Shown: positions 8,908 to 17,826 of the stretch, one piece after another
Layout of the letters: each line of letters starts with the position of its first letter
Position numbering within the stretch: position 1 is the first letter of the stretch
Assembly (NCBI GenBank): GCA_027066435.1
Contig: JAMONX010000045.1
Coordinates: 1-44,495 of the forward strand
Length of the DNA stretch: 44,495 nucleotides
Reading direction: 5' to 3'
DNA from: Campylobacterales bacterium
GTDB taxonomy: Bacteria; Campylobacterota; Campylobacteria; Campylobacterales; QNZT01
Made by a program: the position numbers and the translations under genes
Notes under the pieces: generated by a model
Told to the model about the DNA's origin: nothing
Seen by the model: only the letters and a program-made list of their open reading frames with translations
Database searches by the model: none

Positions 8908-10251
8908 TTAAGATTTTTTTATTCTATTGTAAATAGGAAGAGTTTCATCTACAATAACATTTAAAAAGCTAATTCCTATATTAAATGTTTTTGATATCTC
9001 TTCTAAAAAGAACTTATTATCAAAATTTTCTGATATTCGTAATTTTATATCAATCTTTTCAAAATTACCATTTTCATTATATTTACACTCAAATGATTCA
9101 ATGGATTTTATTTTAGAAATATAGTCTCTAATGGCATTTAAATTTACTTTTTTTCCACCCAAATTTATATTTTCATCAGCTCTTCCTTTTAAAAATATAT
9201 ATCCATCTTCATCTATGGAAACTAAATCATTGGTAACAAAATAGTCATCCTTCCGTTCCTTTTGATTTAAATATCCAATCATAATACCTTTACCACGATA
9301 TGCAAGCTTTCCATCTTCTGTAATTTTAACTTCAGTCCCTCCAATTGGTTTGCCTATGGACTCTTTTAAAAACTTTGCATCTGTATCATATATATATGAA
9401 ATTCTAGGAGATGCTTCAGTTCCACCATAATTGTTAATAATTATAGCATAAGGAAACATTTTTTTAACTTTATTATAAACTTCAAAAGGAAATTTTGCAC
9501 CAGCTGTACTTAATAATCTTACCGTAGGAGACTCTTTTTTAAATATAGATATCATTCTCAAATACAAAGCAACTGTCCAAAGAATTGTTATTTTTTCACA
9601 AGCTATGATATTAAAAAGCTGATTTATGGGTCTGTTATAAAAAAAGTATATATTTACCCCAGCATACAATGAGACTAACAGTTGTCCTATCAGTGCATAT
9701 CCATGCTCTAAAGGTAACATAATTAATCCATAATCATTTTTTTCTATTTTTAGAGATATTTTTATCTCCTTGACATTATGCTCTACATTTGTATATGACA
9801 ATCGTACTAGTTTTGGCACAGATGTGGTTCCAGATGTAAACATATATAAAAAATCATCTTTTGCCGTTGTATTAAATTTTTGACTTAATGTAACTAGATT
9901 TAGTCTATTATCAAATATCTCAAATTGTTGTTTTGTAGATAAATTATTATTATCCGTGATGATATGGTTAATAGTATAAGTTTTTAAAATATTAGTTAGT
10001 GCATCGTATTCCCAACTGTTTGCAGGTAATATAATAGACCCTTTTTCCCATAGCTTTAAGAAGAGTATTGTGTAAGTAATATGATCTTTGATGTTTAGAA
10101 CAACAACTTCTCTCTCTTTGATACTATCTAAAAACATTTCAAGTTTATTACTGTATAACTCTTCATAGATTTCTTTAAAGGGGATTACTTTTTCACTATC
10201 TTTAATAAAATTATTTTTATGTTTCAGGTTTTCTAATATTGTTTTTATCAT
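8908..10251 (-). CDS. AMP-forming acyl/aminoacyl ligase (ANL family)
   Basis: This 447-residue adenylate-forming enzyme would activate a carboxylic acid as acyl-AMP and load it onto the adjacent carrier protein. The phosphate-binding loop is FTSGTTSVPK (about residues 138-147). The adenine-site NNYGGTEASPR and the hinge region GRADENINLGGKKVN are also recognisable. It is short for the family (usually 500 or more), mostly at the N- and C-termini. The C-terminus ends PIYNRIKKS, where the usual P-x-T-x-x-G-K motif with the acylating Lys would be, so that motif is altered though nearby lysines exist. It overlaps the carrier gene by 4 bp (ATGA), a strong sign of coupled translation and of a DltA/DltC-like pairing. 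The acyl substrate is unknown. Confidence 0.88.
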   Translation of the reverse strand: MIKTILENLKHKNNFIKDSEKVIPFKEIYEELYSNKLEMFLDSIKEREVVVLNIKDHITYTILFLKLWEKGSIILPANSWEYDALTNILKTYTINHIITDNNNLSTKQQFEIFDNRLNLVTLSQKFNTTAKDDFLYMFTSGTTSVPKLVRLSYTNVEHNVKEIKISLKIEKNDYGLIMLPLEHGYALIGQLLVSLYAGVNIYFFYNRPINQLFNIIACEKITILWTVALYLRMISIFKKESPTVRLLSTAGAKFPFEVYNKVKKMFPYAIIINNYGGTEASPRISYIYDTDAKFLKESIGKPIGGTEVKITEDGKLAYRGKGIMIGYLNQKERKDDYFVTNDLVSIDEDGYIFLKGRADENINLGGKKVNLNAIRDYISKIKSIESFECKYNENGNFEKIDIKLRISENFDNKFFLEEISKTFNIGISFLNVIVDETLPIYNRIKKS

Positions 10252-10481
10252 AAGTCTGTTTTTTGAATAAATTGATTAATGCATTCGATAGTTTTTATAT
10301 CACTATTATCTACATTATTATTAAAAAAATCTATTGTTGTAGTTTCTTCAAGATATAGAACAAAATTAAAAATTCCTAGTGAATCTAAGTTTAAAATATT
10401 AATCAGATTAGTATCATTATCAAAATCTAATTGTTCATTATTTGCAAATCTTGTTATATCTTCTTTATTTATTAATCTCAT
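10248..10481 (-). CDS. acyl/peptidyl carrier protein
   Basis: This is a 77-residue carrier protein from the chosen start at 10481. The phosphopantetheine attachment site is Ser34 in NLDSLGIF, and the protein is acidic with predicted four-helix architecture. An upstream ATG at 10529 would add 16 Lys-rich residues and overlap the preceding gene. The ATG at 10481 is preferred because AAAGGAAAG lies just upstream on the minus strand. It is sandwiched between an LbH acyltransferase gene and an AMP ligase gene (4-bp overlap with the latter). The likely role is to hold an activated acyl or aminoacyl group for transfer, rather than housekeeping fatty-acid synthesis. The conserved LDSL core is clear; overall similarity to AcpP is low. 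Confidence 0.85.
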   Translation of the reverse strand: MRLINKEDITRFANNEQLDFDNDTNLINILNLDSLGIFNFVLYLEETTTIDFFNNNVDNSDIKTIECINQFIQKTDL

Positions 10482-10507
10482 GTCTTTTTTTCTTTCCTTT
10501 TTAAAAT

Positions 10508-11098
10508 TTATATTTTTTTTGATGGCCATAGTAAATTTTTATTTATCAACCTAGAAGAGGGTGCTAAGTATATACTATTTTCAGGTACATCTTTGGTAAC
10601 TACTGAACCCGCTGGGATTATTGCACCATCGCCAATATTGCATCCAGGTAAGATAATAGAGTAAGCTGCAATCCAAACATTTTTACCTATAATCACATCA
10701 GCATCAACATACTCTGTTTGATTTATGATAGCATTCTCTTCTGTGAGGATTTTATGGTTAAAAGCCAAGATAAAAACATTTGGTGATATTTTGCTGTTAT
10801 CTCCTATTTTTACAATACCTTTTACTTTTCCACCCCATATCTTGCATCCTGTGTTAATTCGAACATTATTTCCAATAAATATTCTTTCAGGATGTCGAAA
10901 CATAACCCTTGGTCTTATACTTACATTTTTTCCTTTATTTATATTCATATATCCATAATGATAATTTAATAAGTCATAAGCAAAAGTATATGTTATTCTC
11001 TTAAAATATGTTACAGAAAAGAGGGTTTTTAAAACTTGAAAAACCAAATCTTTTTTACTAGGGGCTTTATAAATAACTTCAATTTTTTTATTTGGCAT
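10508..11098 (-). CDS. left-handed beta-helix acyltransferase, second copy
   Basis: This 196-residue LbH-fold acyltransferase is distinct from the one at 8320-8889. An N-terminal helix region (about residues 1-60) precedes hexapeptide repeats. Recognisable are ILAFNHKI with a candidate catalytic His, DVIIGKNVWIAAYSIILPG and GAIIPAGSVVTKDVPENSIY, the usual maltose/galactoside acetyltransferase-like ending. It is the first gene of the leftward acylation operon and faces the export operon across a 136-bp divergent promoter region. The donor could be acetyl-CoA or the carrier-bound acyl group made by the two genes that follow; the sequence does not decide this. Confidence 0.85.
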   Translation of the reverse strand: MPNKKIEVIYKAPSKKDLVFQVLKTLFSVTYFKRITYTFAYDLLNYHYGYMNINKGKNVSIRPRVMFRHPERIFIGNNVRINTGCKIWGGKVKGIVKIGDNSKISPNVFILAFNHKILTEENAIINQTEYVDADVIIGKNVWIAAYSIILPGCNIGDGAIIPAGSVVTKDVPENSIYLAPSSRLINKNLLWPSKKI

Positions 11099-11116
11099 TA
11101 AAAATTCCTTTATTAA

Positions 11117-11125
11117 ACTATATCA
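11117..11125 (-). promoter_or_regulatory. extended -10 promoter of the acylation operon
   Basis: The minus strand reads TGATATAGT, one base from the TGATATAAT before the SGNH gene, followed by TAAAGGAA as ribosome binding site and the ATG at 11098. Prediction from sequence pattern only. Confidence 0.4.
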
Positions 11126-11141
11126 TAATTTTTTTTAAGAT

Positions 11142-11171
11142 TTAGGCTTCATAGTAGTTTTTATTAGGCTT
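11142..11171. repeat. direct repeat TTAGGCTT, 22-bp period
   Basis: TTAGGCTT occurs at 11142-11149 and again at 11164-11171, start-to-start 22 bp, close to two helical turns. It lies in the divergent region between the acylation and export operons, a typical layout for a dimeric regulator's operator. No regulator is identified. Confidence 0.35.
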
Positions 11172-11173
11172 TT

Positions 11174-11195
11174 TGTTAAAAAAATTTCTAATTAT
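11174..11195. repeat. 22-nt motif, copy 2 (first copy at 8244-8265)
   Basis: TGTTAAAAAAATTTCTA followed by A and TTAT, identical to 8244-8265 except for one base. It lies 39 bp upstream of the export lipoprotein start and 75 bp upstream of the leftward acyltransferase start. Confidence 0.5.
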
Positions 11196-11234
11196 GTCGA
11201 TACTTGAAATTACTTAGATAAATAGGAATATAGT

Positions 11235-11981
11235 GTGAAAATAATAAAAGTTTTAGCCATTTTAACGATAATAGTTGTTTTATTTAATGGTTGTACAAGC
11301 AAAAATAATCGACTTTTCAATAAAAATATACCGCTTGTAGATAACTATAAAAATATGAAAATACCAATCAATGAGAGTTATAAAATCAAATCATTTGATA
11401 GACTTTCTATTATATTTTTCGAATACCCAGAACTTAGCACAAAAAATAAAGATCGTTCAGAAAATGATATTGGGATTGAAGTTAGCTCTGAGGGTAAAAT
11501 AATGATGCCTCTTATTGGTAAAATTCTTGTATCTGGTAAAAGTAAAGAAGAAGTAGTTGATATGCTTTATGATAGATATTCTGAGTATTTAGAAAAGCCA
11601 GCACTTCGAGTTGAAATTTTAAATCAAAAAATTTATGTATTAGGTGAAGTTAAAAATCCAGGATCTGTTAATCTGTTGAGTCAGAGAGAGATAACACCTC
11701 TTAAGGCAATTGTTGAGAGAGGTGGGTTAACAGACTTTGCACAAAGAGATATTATAAAAGTTGTAAGAGGAACAGAAAAAAATTATCGTATATTTAGTAT
11801 GGATTTAACTGATATGCAAAGTTTTTCTGAAAATAATATAGAACTTTTACCAAACGATATAGTATATGTTGCCCACAATAGTGTAAAAGACTTTAATATT
11901 CCATTGAGTGGTGCTAGCCCTTCACTTAGTTGGATTAATACTCTCTTTAGTACGCTCACGCTTTATCAAGCATTGAGATAG
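11235..11981 (+). CDS. polysaccharide export lipoprotein (OPX/Wza-like)
   Basis: This 248-residue outer-membrane polysaccharide export protein has a hydrophobic leader ending in FNGC (lipidated Cys20). The poly-export domain follows, with YKIKSFDRLSIIFFEYPELS, the VSSEGKIMMPLIGKI segment and a soluble-ligand-binding beta-grasp (SLBB) unit YVLGEVKNPGSVNL. It is shorter than Wza (~380) and has one clear SLBB unit. The C-terminal helix is probably the membrane-facing part. The start is GTG, with AGGA 7 nt upstream. It begins the rightward operon and is followed 8 bp later by the Wzc-like partner, the standard pairing for passing polymer across the envelope. Confidence 0.92.
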   Translation: MKIIKVLAILTIIVVLFNGCTSKNNRLFNKNIPLVDNYKNMKIPINESYKIKSFDRLSIIFFEYPELSTKNKDRSENDIGIEVSSEGKIMMPLIGKILVSGKSKEEVVDMLYDRYSEYLEKPALRVEILNQKIYVLGEVKNPGSVNLLSQREITPLKAIVERGGLTDFAQRDIIKVVRGTEKNYRIFSMDLTDMQSFSENNIELLPNDIVYVAHNSVKDFNIPLSGASPSLSWINTLFSTLTLYQALR

Positions 11982-11989
11982 GAGATAGT

Positions 11990-14407
11990 ATGAGTATAAA
12001 TGAACATGAATTTAATAAAAGAAGTTTTCTTGATAAAATATCAAATTATAAAACATCTATCTTTTTTATAACGCTTTTTTTTATATCACTAGCTCTTATC
12101 TACTCTCTTTTTGCAGAGAAAGTTTATGAAACTGATGCAACACTTGAAGTTATTCCCAAATATAATCTATTGAATTCTTCAACTTCAAATCGTGCATCTG
12201 AGAGTGATTATGAGAGACATTTTGAAACTCAAATGGAGTTTCTACAATCAAGATATTTAATTGCAAAAGTTGTTGATTCATTACAATCAAATATAGAATT
12301 TTATAAAAATGGTAGATTAAAACCTTATGAAAGTTTACAAGGTGAATCACCCTTTTTTATAAAAAATTTAAATATCAAAGATGAAAGTTTTTACAAAAAG
12401 ATATTTCATATTAAACTCCTTGATGATAATCATTATGCGTTAAGTATGGTTTCAAAAGAAGCACTTATTGCAAATTTAGCTTCTGAGAAAAAAACTATGC
12501 CATTAGTTTATCAATTTTCAAAACCTCTTGTTAGTGACTTTATGGATTTTACAATAGAAAAAAACTCTTTATCAAATGAAAAAGAAATTTATTTTAAAGT
12601 AATAGCACAAAGAGACTCTATAGATAAAGTCTTAAAGAATTTATCTGTTATCAGAAATAATTTAAAATCAAGTATTATAAAAATAACTTATCAAGCTAAT
12701 AGTATTAAAGAAACTAAAGATTTTGTAGATGGTCTATTGCAAGAGTATAAAAAGGTTACCCAAGAGCAGCAATTATCACAATCAGAGAGCCACTTAACCG
12801 TAATAAATAGAGAACTTCTAGATGCAAAAGAGAGTTTAGATGAATCTGAAAAGAGATTTCAACTGTTTATTGAGCAAAATGGTGTTATTGGTGTAGGAAT
12901 TGGAACACAAACAAATAACTTAATTGAGAATATATATAAATATCAAAGTGAACTTGAAGATAGTAATATTTTATATCAAAATATAAATACAATTTATAAT
13001 ATATATAAAAAGAGTTTGGATTATAAAGATATTTTAACTCAAATTTCTGGGCTAGATAATGCTAATTTAATCAAACTTGTAGATTCAATTGAAAAAGAGG
13101 ATGCAAAATATAATGAATTGTTAAAAATGTATAAGGCAAAACATCCAACTCTGATAAAAGTTAAAAATAGCATTAAAGAAAAGAGTATTACTTTAGAAAA
13201 AAGCCTAAAACAGTTATTAAAAAATAGTGATGATAAAAGAGTAAAACTTAAAAGTTTTATAAAAAAATATGAAAAGATTTTGATTACAGTACCACATAAA
13301 GAGATTGAGTATGCAAAACTTAAAAGAGATTACTCTTTAATTGAAAAAAATTATCTAATGTTACTTGATAAAAAAAGAGAGTTAGATATCTCTAAAAAAA
13401 TTCAAGATGATTATACTTATCATGTTTTAGATGCTGCTTATTTGCCAAAGGTTCCCTCAAAGCCAAAAACGACAATTTTATTAATTTTATCCTCTTTTAT
13501 TGGGTTAATGATTGGACTTTTTTATGCACTTATAAGAGAGTATTTTGCTAAAAAGATTACAGTACCTAGTGAAGTTGAAGAGTTAACAAGATTGCCATAT
13601 TTAGGAACTATTCCTTATATAAAAGATAAAAAGCTTTATAATAAACTTTTTGTAGCAAAACAGCCAGAGTCAGTTGCATCTCAAATGATTTGGTCATTAA
13701 GAGATAGAATTGATGAATTTAATAGTGGGGAAAAAGGGCAGGTTATTGCTGTAACTTCTATGGTAAAAGGTGAAGGAAAAACTACATTAGCTGCAAATTT
13801 GGCTATATGTCTTGGAATGGGTGATAAAAAGACTGTTGTGTTATCACTAGATCTTAGACTTCCCCAGATTCATTCTAAATTTGGTATAGATAATAGTGTA
13901 GGTCTTACCTCCGTACTTTTTGGAGATAGAAAAGTTTCTGATGTTATATTTAGATCAAGCCAATTTAAAAACCTTTTTGTTGTACCTTCAGGTCCTAAAA
14001 TTCCTAATCCTATGCAGATTATAAACTCAAATTATATAGATGAGATGCTTGAAGAGTTGAGCGAACTTTATGATTATATTATTATCGATTTACCACCAGC
14101 TGGGATTGCTGCAGAGGCTGTTTTTTTGATGAAAAAAGCTGATTTGGTTATTTCAGTGCTTAAATCTAACTATTCTGAAAAGAGCTTTGTTACATATATG
14201 GAAAATATCGCTAAAAAAAGCAATATAAAAAACTTGGGCTTTGTTTTAAATGGTGTAAACCAAAAATATATTAAAATAATTTCTCGAAAAGAGAATAGAA
14301 AATATATCAATCATAATAGAGAGCTTGACCAAAAAAGAAAGTATGTTGACTCTATTTCAAAAAATACAAAAGTAGTAAAAAAGTTAAATAAAGAGGTTTT
14401 AGCATGA
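11990..14407 (+). CDS. Wzc-like chain-length regulator and tyrosine autokinase
   Basis: This is an 805-residue polysaccharide co-polymerase fused to a BY-kinase. The Wzz domain has TM1 (about residues 23-42), a long coiled-coil periplasmic region, and TM2 near residue 495-515 preceded by the Pro-rich PSKPKT. The cytoplasmic kinase has Walker A VKGEGKTT (about residues 590-600), Walker B YIIIDLPPAG and a short C-terminal tail with several Tyr (KYIK, RKYIN, RKYVDS). The Walker A' motif reads VLSLDLRLP; the family consensus has D-x-D, so the first Asp appears to be Ser. It controls polymer length and export through phosphorylation cycling and works with the OPX protein before it. The stop overlaps the next start by 4 bp. 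Confidence 0.93.
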   Translation: MSINEHEFNKRSFLDKISNYKTSIFFITLFFISLALIYSLFAEKVYETDATLEVIPKYNLLNSSTSNRASESDYERHFETQMEFLQSRYLIAKVVDSLQSNIEFYKNGRLKPYESLQGESPFFIKNLNIKDESFYKKIFHIKLLDDNHYALSMVSKEALIANLASEKKTMPLVYQFSKPLVSDFMDFTIEKNSLSNEKEIYFKVIAQRDSIDKVLKNLSVIRNNLKSSIIKITYQANSIKETKDFVDGLLQEYKKVTQEQQLSQSESHLTVINRELLDAKESLDESEKRFQLFIEQNGVIGVGIGTQTNNLIENIYKYQSELEDSNILYQNINTIYNIYKKSLDYKDILTQISGLDNANLIKLVDSIEKEDAKYNELLKMYKAKHPTLIKVKNSIKEKSITLEKSLKQLLKNSDDKRVKLKSFIKKYEKILITVPHKEIEYAKLKRDYSLIEKNYLMLLDKKRELDISKKIQDDYTYHVLDAAYLPKVPSKPKTTILLILSSFIGLMIGLFYALIREYFAKKITVPSEVEELTRLPYLGTIPYIKDKKLYNKLFVAKQPESVASQMIWSLRDRIDEFNSGEKGQVIAVTSMVKGEGKTTLAANLAICLGMGDKKTVVLSLDLRLPQIHSKFGIDNSVGLTSVLFGDRKVSDVIFRSSQFKNLFVVPSGPKIPNPMQIINSNYIDEMLEELSELYDYIIIDLPPAGIAAEAVFLMKKADLVISVLKSNYSEKSFVTYMENIAKKSNIKNLGFVLNGVNQKYIKIISRKENRKYINHNRELDQKRKYVDSISKNTKVVKKLNKEVLA

Positions 14408-15291
14408 ATGTATTAACTTTTGATATAGAAGAGTGGTTTCATGTCCTTGATAATGGTAGTACTAAAAGTGAAAAACAGTGGATAAATTTTGAGTATAGAT
14501 TGGAACATAATTTAGATAAGCTATTAAATATTCTTCAAAAATATGATCAAAAAGCAACATTTTTTTGTTTAGGTTGGCTTACTAAAAATCATAGACATAT
14601 AATTGAAAAAATTGATAATTATGGATATGAAATAGCTACACACTCAAACATGCATCAATTAGTATATGAACAAAAGATAGATATTTTTGATAAAGATATA
14701 GAATCTTCTATTAAATCACTAGAAGATATTACTGGTAAAAAAATTAGAGCATATAGAGCACCAGGATTCTCTTTAAAAGATGAAAATCGTTGGGTTTTTG
14801 AATCACTATATAAACATGGGATTGAAATTGACTGTTCTATTTTTCCAGCTCCAAGAGCTCATGGTGGATTTAAAAATTACTTAACAAATGGTCCTTCTAT
14901 AATTAAGTTTAATGGAAATAAACAGATAAAAGAGCTTCCAATGAGTTTAATGAATATTTTTTCAAAAAAGATAGTTTTTTCTGGAGGAGGTTATTTTAGG
15001 TTTTTTCCCTATCCTATGATAAAATATCTGATGCAAAGTAGTGATTATAATATGACATATTTTCATCCTCATGATTTTGATAAAAATCGTCCTATAATAG
15101 ATGAATTATCTTATCTTCGGAAATTAAAATCAAGAGTAGGTGCAGCTAATGCTTTGGATAAGTTGGAAAAATTGATACAAGATTTTGATTTTATAGATTT
15201 AGATGAAGCAGATAAATTGATAGATTGGGATAGTGTTCAAAAAATATCTTTGGTTGAGAGAAGAAAAAAACAACGGCTATATAAAAAATAA
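14404..15291 (+). CDS. polysaccharide deacetylase (XrtA/DUF3473 type)
   Basis: This 295-residue NodB-fold deacetylase carries motif 1 FDIEEW (Asp7), the metal-binding pair His80/His84 in THSNMHQ and motif 3 YRAPGFS (Arg118). The C-terminal DUF3473-like part has GGGYFRFFPYP and YFHPHDFD. The combination FDIEEWFHV plus that C-terminal part marks the subfamily found in exopolysaccharide loci. No signal peptide is seen, so it probably acts in the cytoplasm or at the inner membrane face on lipid-linked sugars. It would remove N- or O-acetyl groups. It overlaps the kinase gene by 4 bp, which places it firmly in the export operon. Confidence 0.92.
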   Translation: MNVLTFDIEEWFHVLDNGSTKSEKQWINFEYRLEHNLDKLLNILQKYDQKATFFCLGWLTKNHRHIIEKIDNYGYEIATHSNMHQLVYEQKIDIFDKDIESSIKSLEDITGKKIRAYRAPGFSLKDENRWVFESLYKHGIEIDCSIFPAPRAHGGFKNYLTNGPSIIKFNGNKQIKELPMSLMNIFSKKIVFSGGGYFRFFPYPMIKYLMQSSDYNMTYFHPHDFDKNRPIIDELSYLRKLKSRVGAANALDKLEKLIQDFDFIDLDEADKLIDWDSVQKISLVERRKKQRLYKK

Positions 15292-15300
15292 GGAAGCTTA

Positions 15301-16587
15301 TTGAAACATATTTTAAAAAACAAGATTTTTAGCGATGCTATTATATATATGTTGAGTACAATATTGAGCAGGGGGATTAATTTTCTTCTTATACCTGTTC
15401 TTACATACTACCTTACAAAAGAGGATTATGGTTATTTAGGGCTTATTCTGTCCGTTGTTGTAATCCTTCGAGTATATATTGGTCTATTTCCATCAAATTT
15501 TCTTATAGTCAAATATAGTGCTTATGGAAAAGAGCGTATTGGTAAATATATGTCAAATATTTTTATTATATTAGCTGTTACCTATTTTATCTGTTTGTTT
15601 ATACTACTTATAGTTGAAGATTCAATATTTACAAATATTGATAATAGTAGTCAGTTGGTATTTTTAATCTCAATTTATGCACTGTTTTCAGTTATTTTCA
15701 GGATATTTAGTACAATTATTCAGCTTGAAAAAAATGCCATTAAATATGCAATCTTTCAATTTATTTGGATTATTTCAAGTGTATCTCTTGGATTACTTCT
15801 TATAATTGAGTTTAATTGGGGATGGGAGGGGAAATTTTATTCTCAACTATTAATGCTATTTTGTTTGGCTGTATATTCTATTTACTATTTTATAAAAAAT
15901 AAATATTTTATTTTAGATTTTGATATAAAAAAGATTAAAGAACTCTTTTTCTATCTTTTCCCACTAACATTTGCTGTTGTTGGTTCATTTCTTATGGGTA
16001 CGATTGATAAAGTAATTTTAACGAAATATATGAATTTAGAAGCTGTAGGTATTTATGCTATTGCTATGACTATGTCCATAATTATCAATATCGTTTTTGA
16101 CGCTGCTATGAGGTCTTGGGAACCATATTTTTTTGAAAAACTAAATAGAGGTACAAAAGTAGATGTAAAAGTTGTGGTAAGAGCAGTATTATTATATAAG
16201 GTATTTGTCCTTATATTCACACTCTTTTATCTGTTTATTGTTCCATATCTTTTTTCATTTATGGTTGATGATAAGTTTTCAGAGGCACTTATTTATATCC
16301 CAATTTTAGTTATAGCATTTTTCTTTGAAGGGCTTCGCAAATCATTGGCAGGTTTTCTAACTCAGGAAAATAGAGTTAAGACTTTAGGTCTTATAAACTT
16401 TTTAGCTGCTATGTTAAACATTGTATTAAATATTATTTGGATTCCAGAATATGGTATATTTGGAGCCGCTTATGCTACTTTAGTTTCATTTGCTGCTTTG
16501 TATATTATAACACTTTATTGTGCTCTTTCACACTCTAAATTATCTTGGTCTCTGTTCAAAAAAGATATAGTTATAGATAAGAAATAA
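15301..16587 (+). CDS. wzx: Wzx-type oligosaccharide flippase
   Basis: This 428-residue polytopic membrane protein has about 12 hydrophobic segments and the N-terminal pattern STILSRGINFLLIPVLTYYLTKEDYGYLGLI, which is characteristic of the RfbX/MATE-like polysaccharide transporters. It would flip undecaprenyl-linked repeat units to the periplasm. The start is TTG with AAGGAAG just upstream; no ATG in a suitable position preserves the conserved N-terminus. It is located between the deacetylase and glycosyltransferase genes. The gene symbol reflects role rather than close identity. Confidence 0.9.
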   Translation: MKHILKNKIFSDAIIYMLSTILSRGINFLLIPVLTYYLTKEDYGYLGLILSVVVILRVYIGLFPSNFLIVKYSAYGKERIGKYMSNIFIILAVTYFICLFILLIVEDSIFTNIDNSSQLVFLISIYALFSVIFRIFSTIIQLEKNAIKYAIFQFIWIISSVSLGLLLIIEFNWGWEGKFYSQLLMLFCLAVYSIYYFIKNKYFILDFDIKKIKELFFYLFPLTFAVVGSFLMGTIDKVILTKYMNLEAVGIYAIAMTMSIIINIVFDAAMRSWEPYFFEKLNRGTKVDVKVVVRAVLLYKVFVLIFTLFYLFIVPYLFSFMVDDKFSEALIYIPILVIAFFFEGLRKSLAGFLTQENRVKTLGLINFLAAMLNIVLNIIWIPEYGIFGAAYATLVSFAALYIITLYCALSHSKLSWSLFKKDIVIDKK

Positions 16588-16606
16588 GGAAAAAAGGAGA
16601 AGTGTA

Positions 16607-17824
16607 TTGAAAAAAAATATTAAAAATGCAGTTTGTACTATTGCATCTAAAAACTATTTGCACTATGCAAGAACATTGAGGGATTCGTTTTTAAAATATA
16701 ATCCTGATATAGATTTTTTTATTTTGTTTGTTGATGAAATTAATGATGATTTTGATATTAAAAAAGAGAGTTGTGAAATAATTCAAGCTTGTGATTTAGG
16801 GATTGAAAATTTTAATCAAATAGCTTTTAAATATAATATTGTTGAATTTAATACTTCTATAAAACCATATTTCTTAAGATATCTACAAACAGATAGAGGA
16901 TATAAAAATGTGATGTATCTTGACCCTGATATTGAAGTTTTTCAAAGTTTAGATTTTATTTTTAATCTTTTAGATAAACATTCTATGGTAGTTACTCCTC
17001 ACATAACTAAACCAATCGAAGATAATTTAAAACCAAAAGAGAATGATTTTTTAAGAAGTGGTGTATTTAACTTAGGATTTATTGCAGTTGGAAACTCTAA
17101 AGAGTCTATAGAATTTTTAACTTGGTGGAAATTAAGACTCTTGAAATTTTCTTATAATGAACCTAGAAATGGTCTTTTTACTGATCAGAAATGGACAAAC
17201 TTTATACCGTGTCTTTTTGATAATTACTATATTTTAAAAGATGAAGGTTGTAATGTAGCTTATTGGAATTTTCATCAAAGAATTTTATCACAAAAAGATG
17301 GCAAATATTTTATCAATGATACACCATTGAAGTTTTTTCACTTTAGCGGTTTAAATGTCAAACATGATACAGAGATTTCCAAATATCAAAATCGTTATGA
17401 TCTTAAAAACAGAAAAGATTTATATGGCATTTTTACTGATTATAGAAAAAAACTTATTAATAATGGTTATGAAGATGCACAAAAATTTTCATATACTTAT
17501 GGTGTATATACAAATGGTGTAAAAGTTTCAAACTTAGCAAGAAAGCTATTTGCTAGTAATTTGGAAATGTTTGAAAATGAGAACCCATTTGATTATAATT
17601 CAAATTTTTATAAGTGGGCTATGAAAAAAAACCTAATAGATAATTCAGAAAAATTGCAAACTTTTACAACTATGAATTATAATGCACAAGATAGGCGTTT
17701 AAAAGTGATACATTTTATTTTGAAGCTGACCTTAAAGATAGTTGGCGTTCATAAATATGAAGCTTTGATGAAATACTTTAGTTATATCTCAATTTTGAGA
17801 AACCAAAAAGAGGTATTTAAATAA
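16607..17824 (+). CDS. glycosyltransferase, GT-A fold
   Basis: This 405-residue protein carries CTIASKNYLHYARTLRDSFLKY near the N-terminus, a nucleotide-sugar-binding beginning common to GT8-like enzymes, and the DxD-type metal site YLDPDIEV near residues 105-112. The central FNLGFIAVG and FTDQKWTNFIPCLF segments resemble the acceptor-site region of the same fold. The C-terminal ~130 residues are of unknown role. The start is TTG behind AAAAGGAG. It is the only clear glycosyltransferase in the locus. It probably adds one sugar to the lipid-linked repeat; the donor cannot be predicted. Confidence 0.85.
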   Translation: MKKNIKNAVCTIASKNYLHYARTLRDSFLKYNPDIDFFILFVDEINDDFDIKKESCEIIQACDLGIENFNQIAFKYNIVEFNTSIKPYFLRYLQTDRGYKNVMYLDPDIEVFQSLDFIFNLLDKHSMVVTPHITKPIEDNLKPKENDFLRSGVFNLGFIAVGNSKESIEFLTWWKLRLLKFSYNEPRNGLFTDQKWTNFIPCLFDNYYILKDEGCNVAYWNFHQRILSQKDGKYFINDTPLKFFHFSGLNVKHDTEISKYQNRYDLKNRKDLYGIFTDYRKKLINNGYEDAQKFSYTYGVYTNGVKVSNLARKLFASNLEMFENENPFDYNSNFYKWAMKKNLIDNSEKLQTFTTMNYNAQDRRLKVIHFILKLTLKIVGVHKYEALMKYFSYISILRNQKEVFK

Positions 17825-17826
17825 TT

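Noticed and set aside
10482-10529. Longer carrier-protein start at 10529
   Set aside because: It would add a Lys-rich extension, overlap the upstream gene by 22 bp and ignore the good ribosome binding site before the ATG at 10481.
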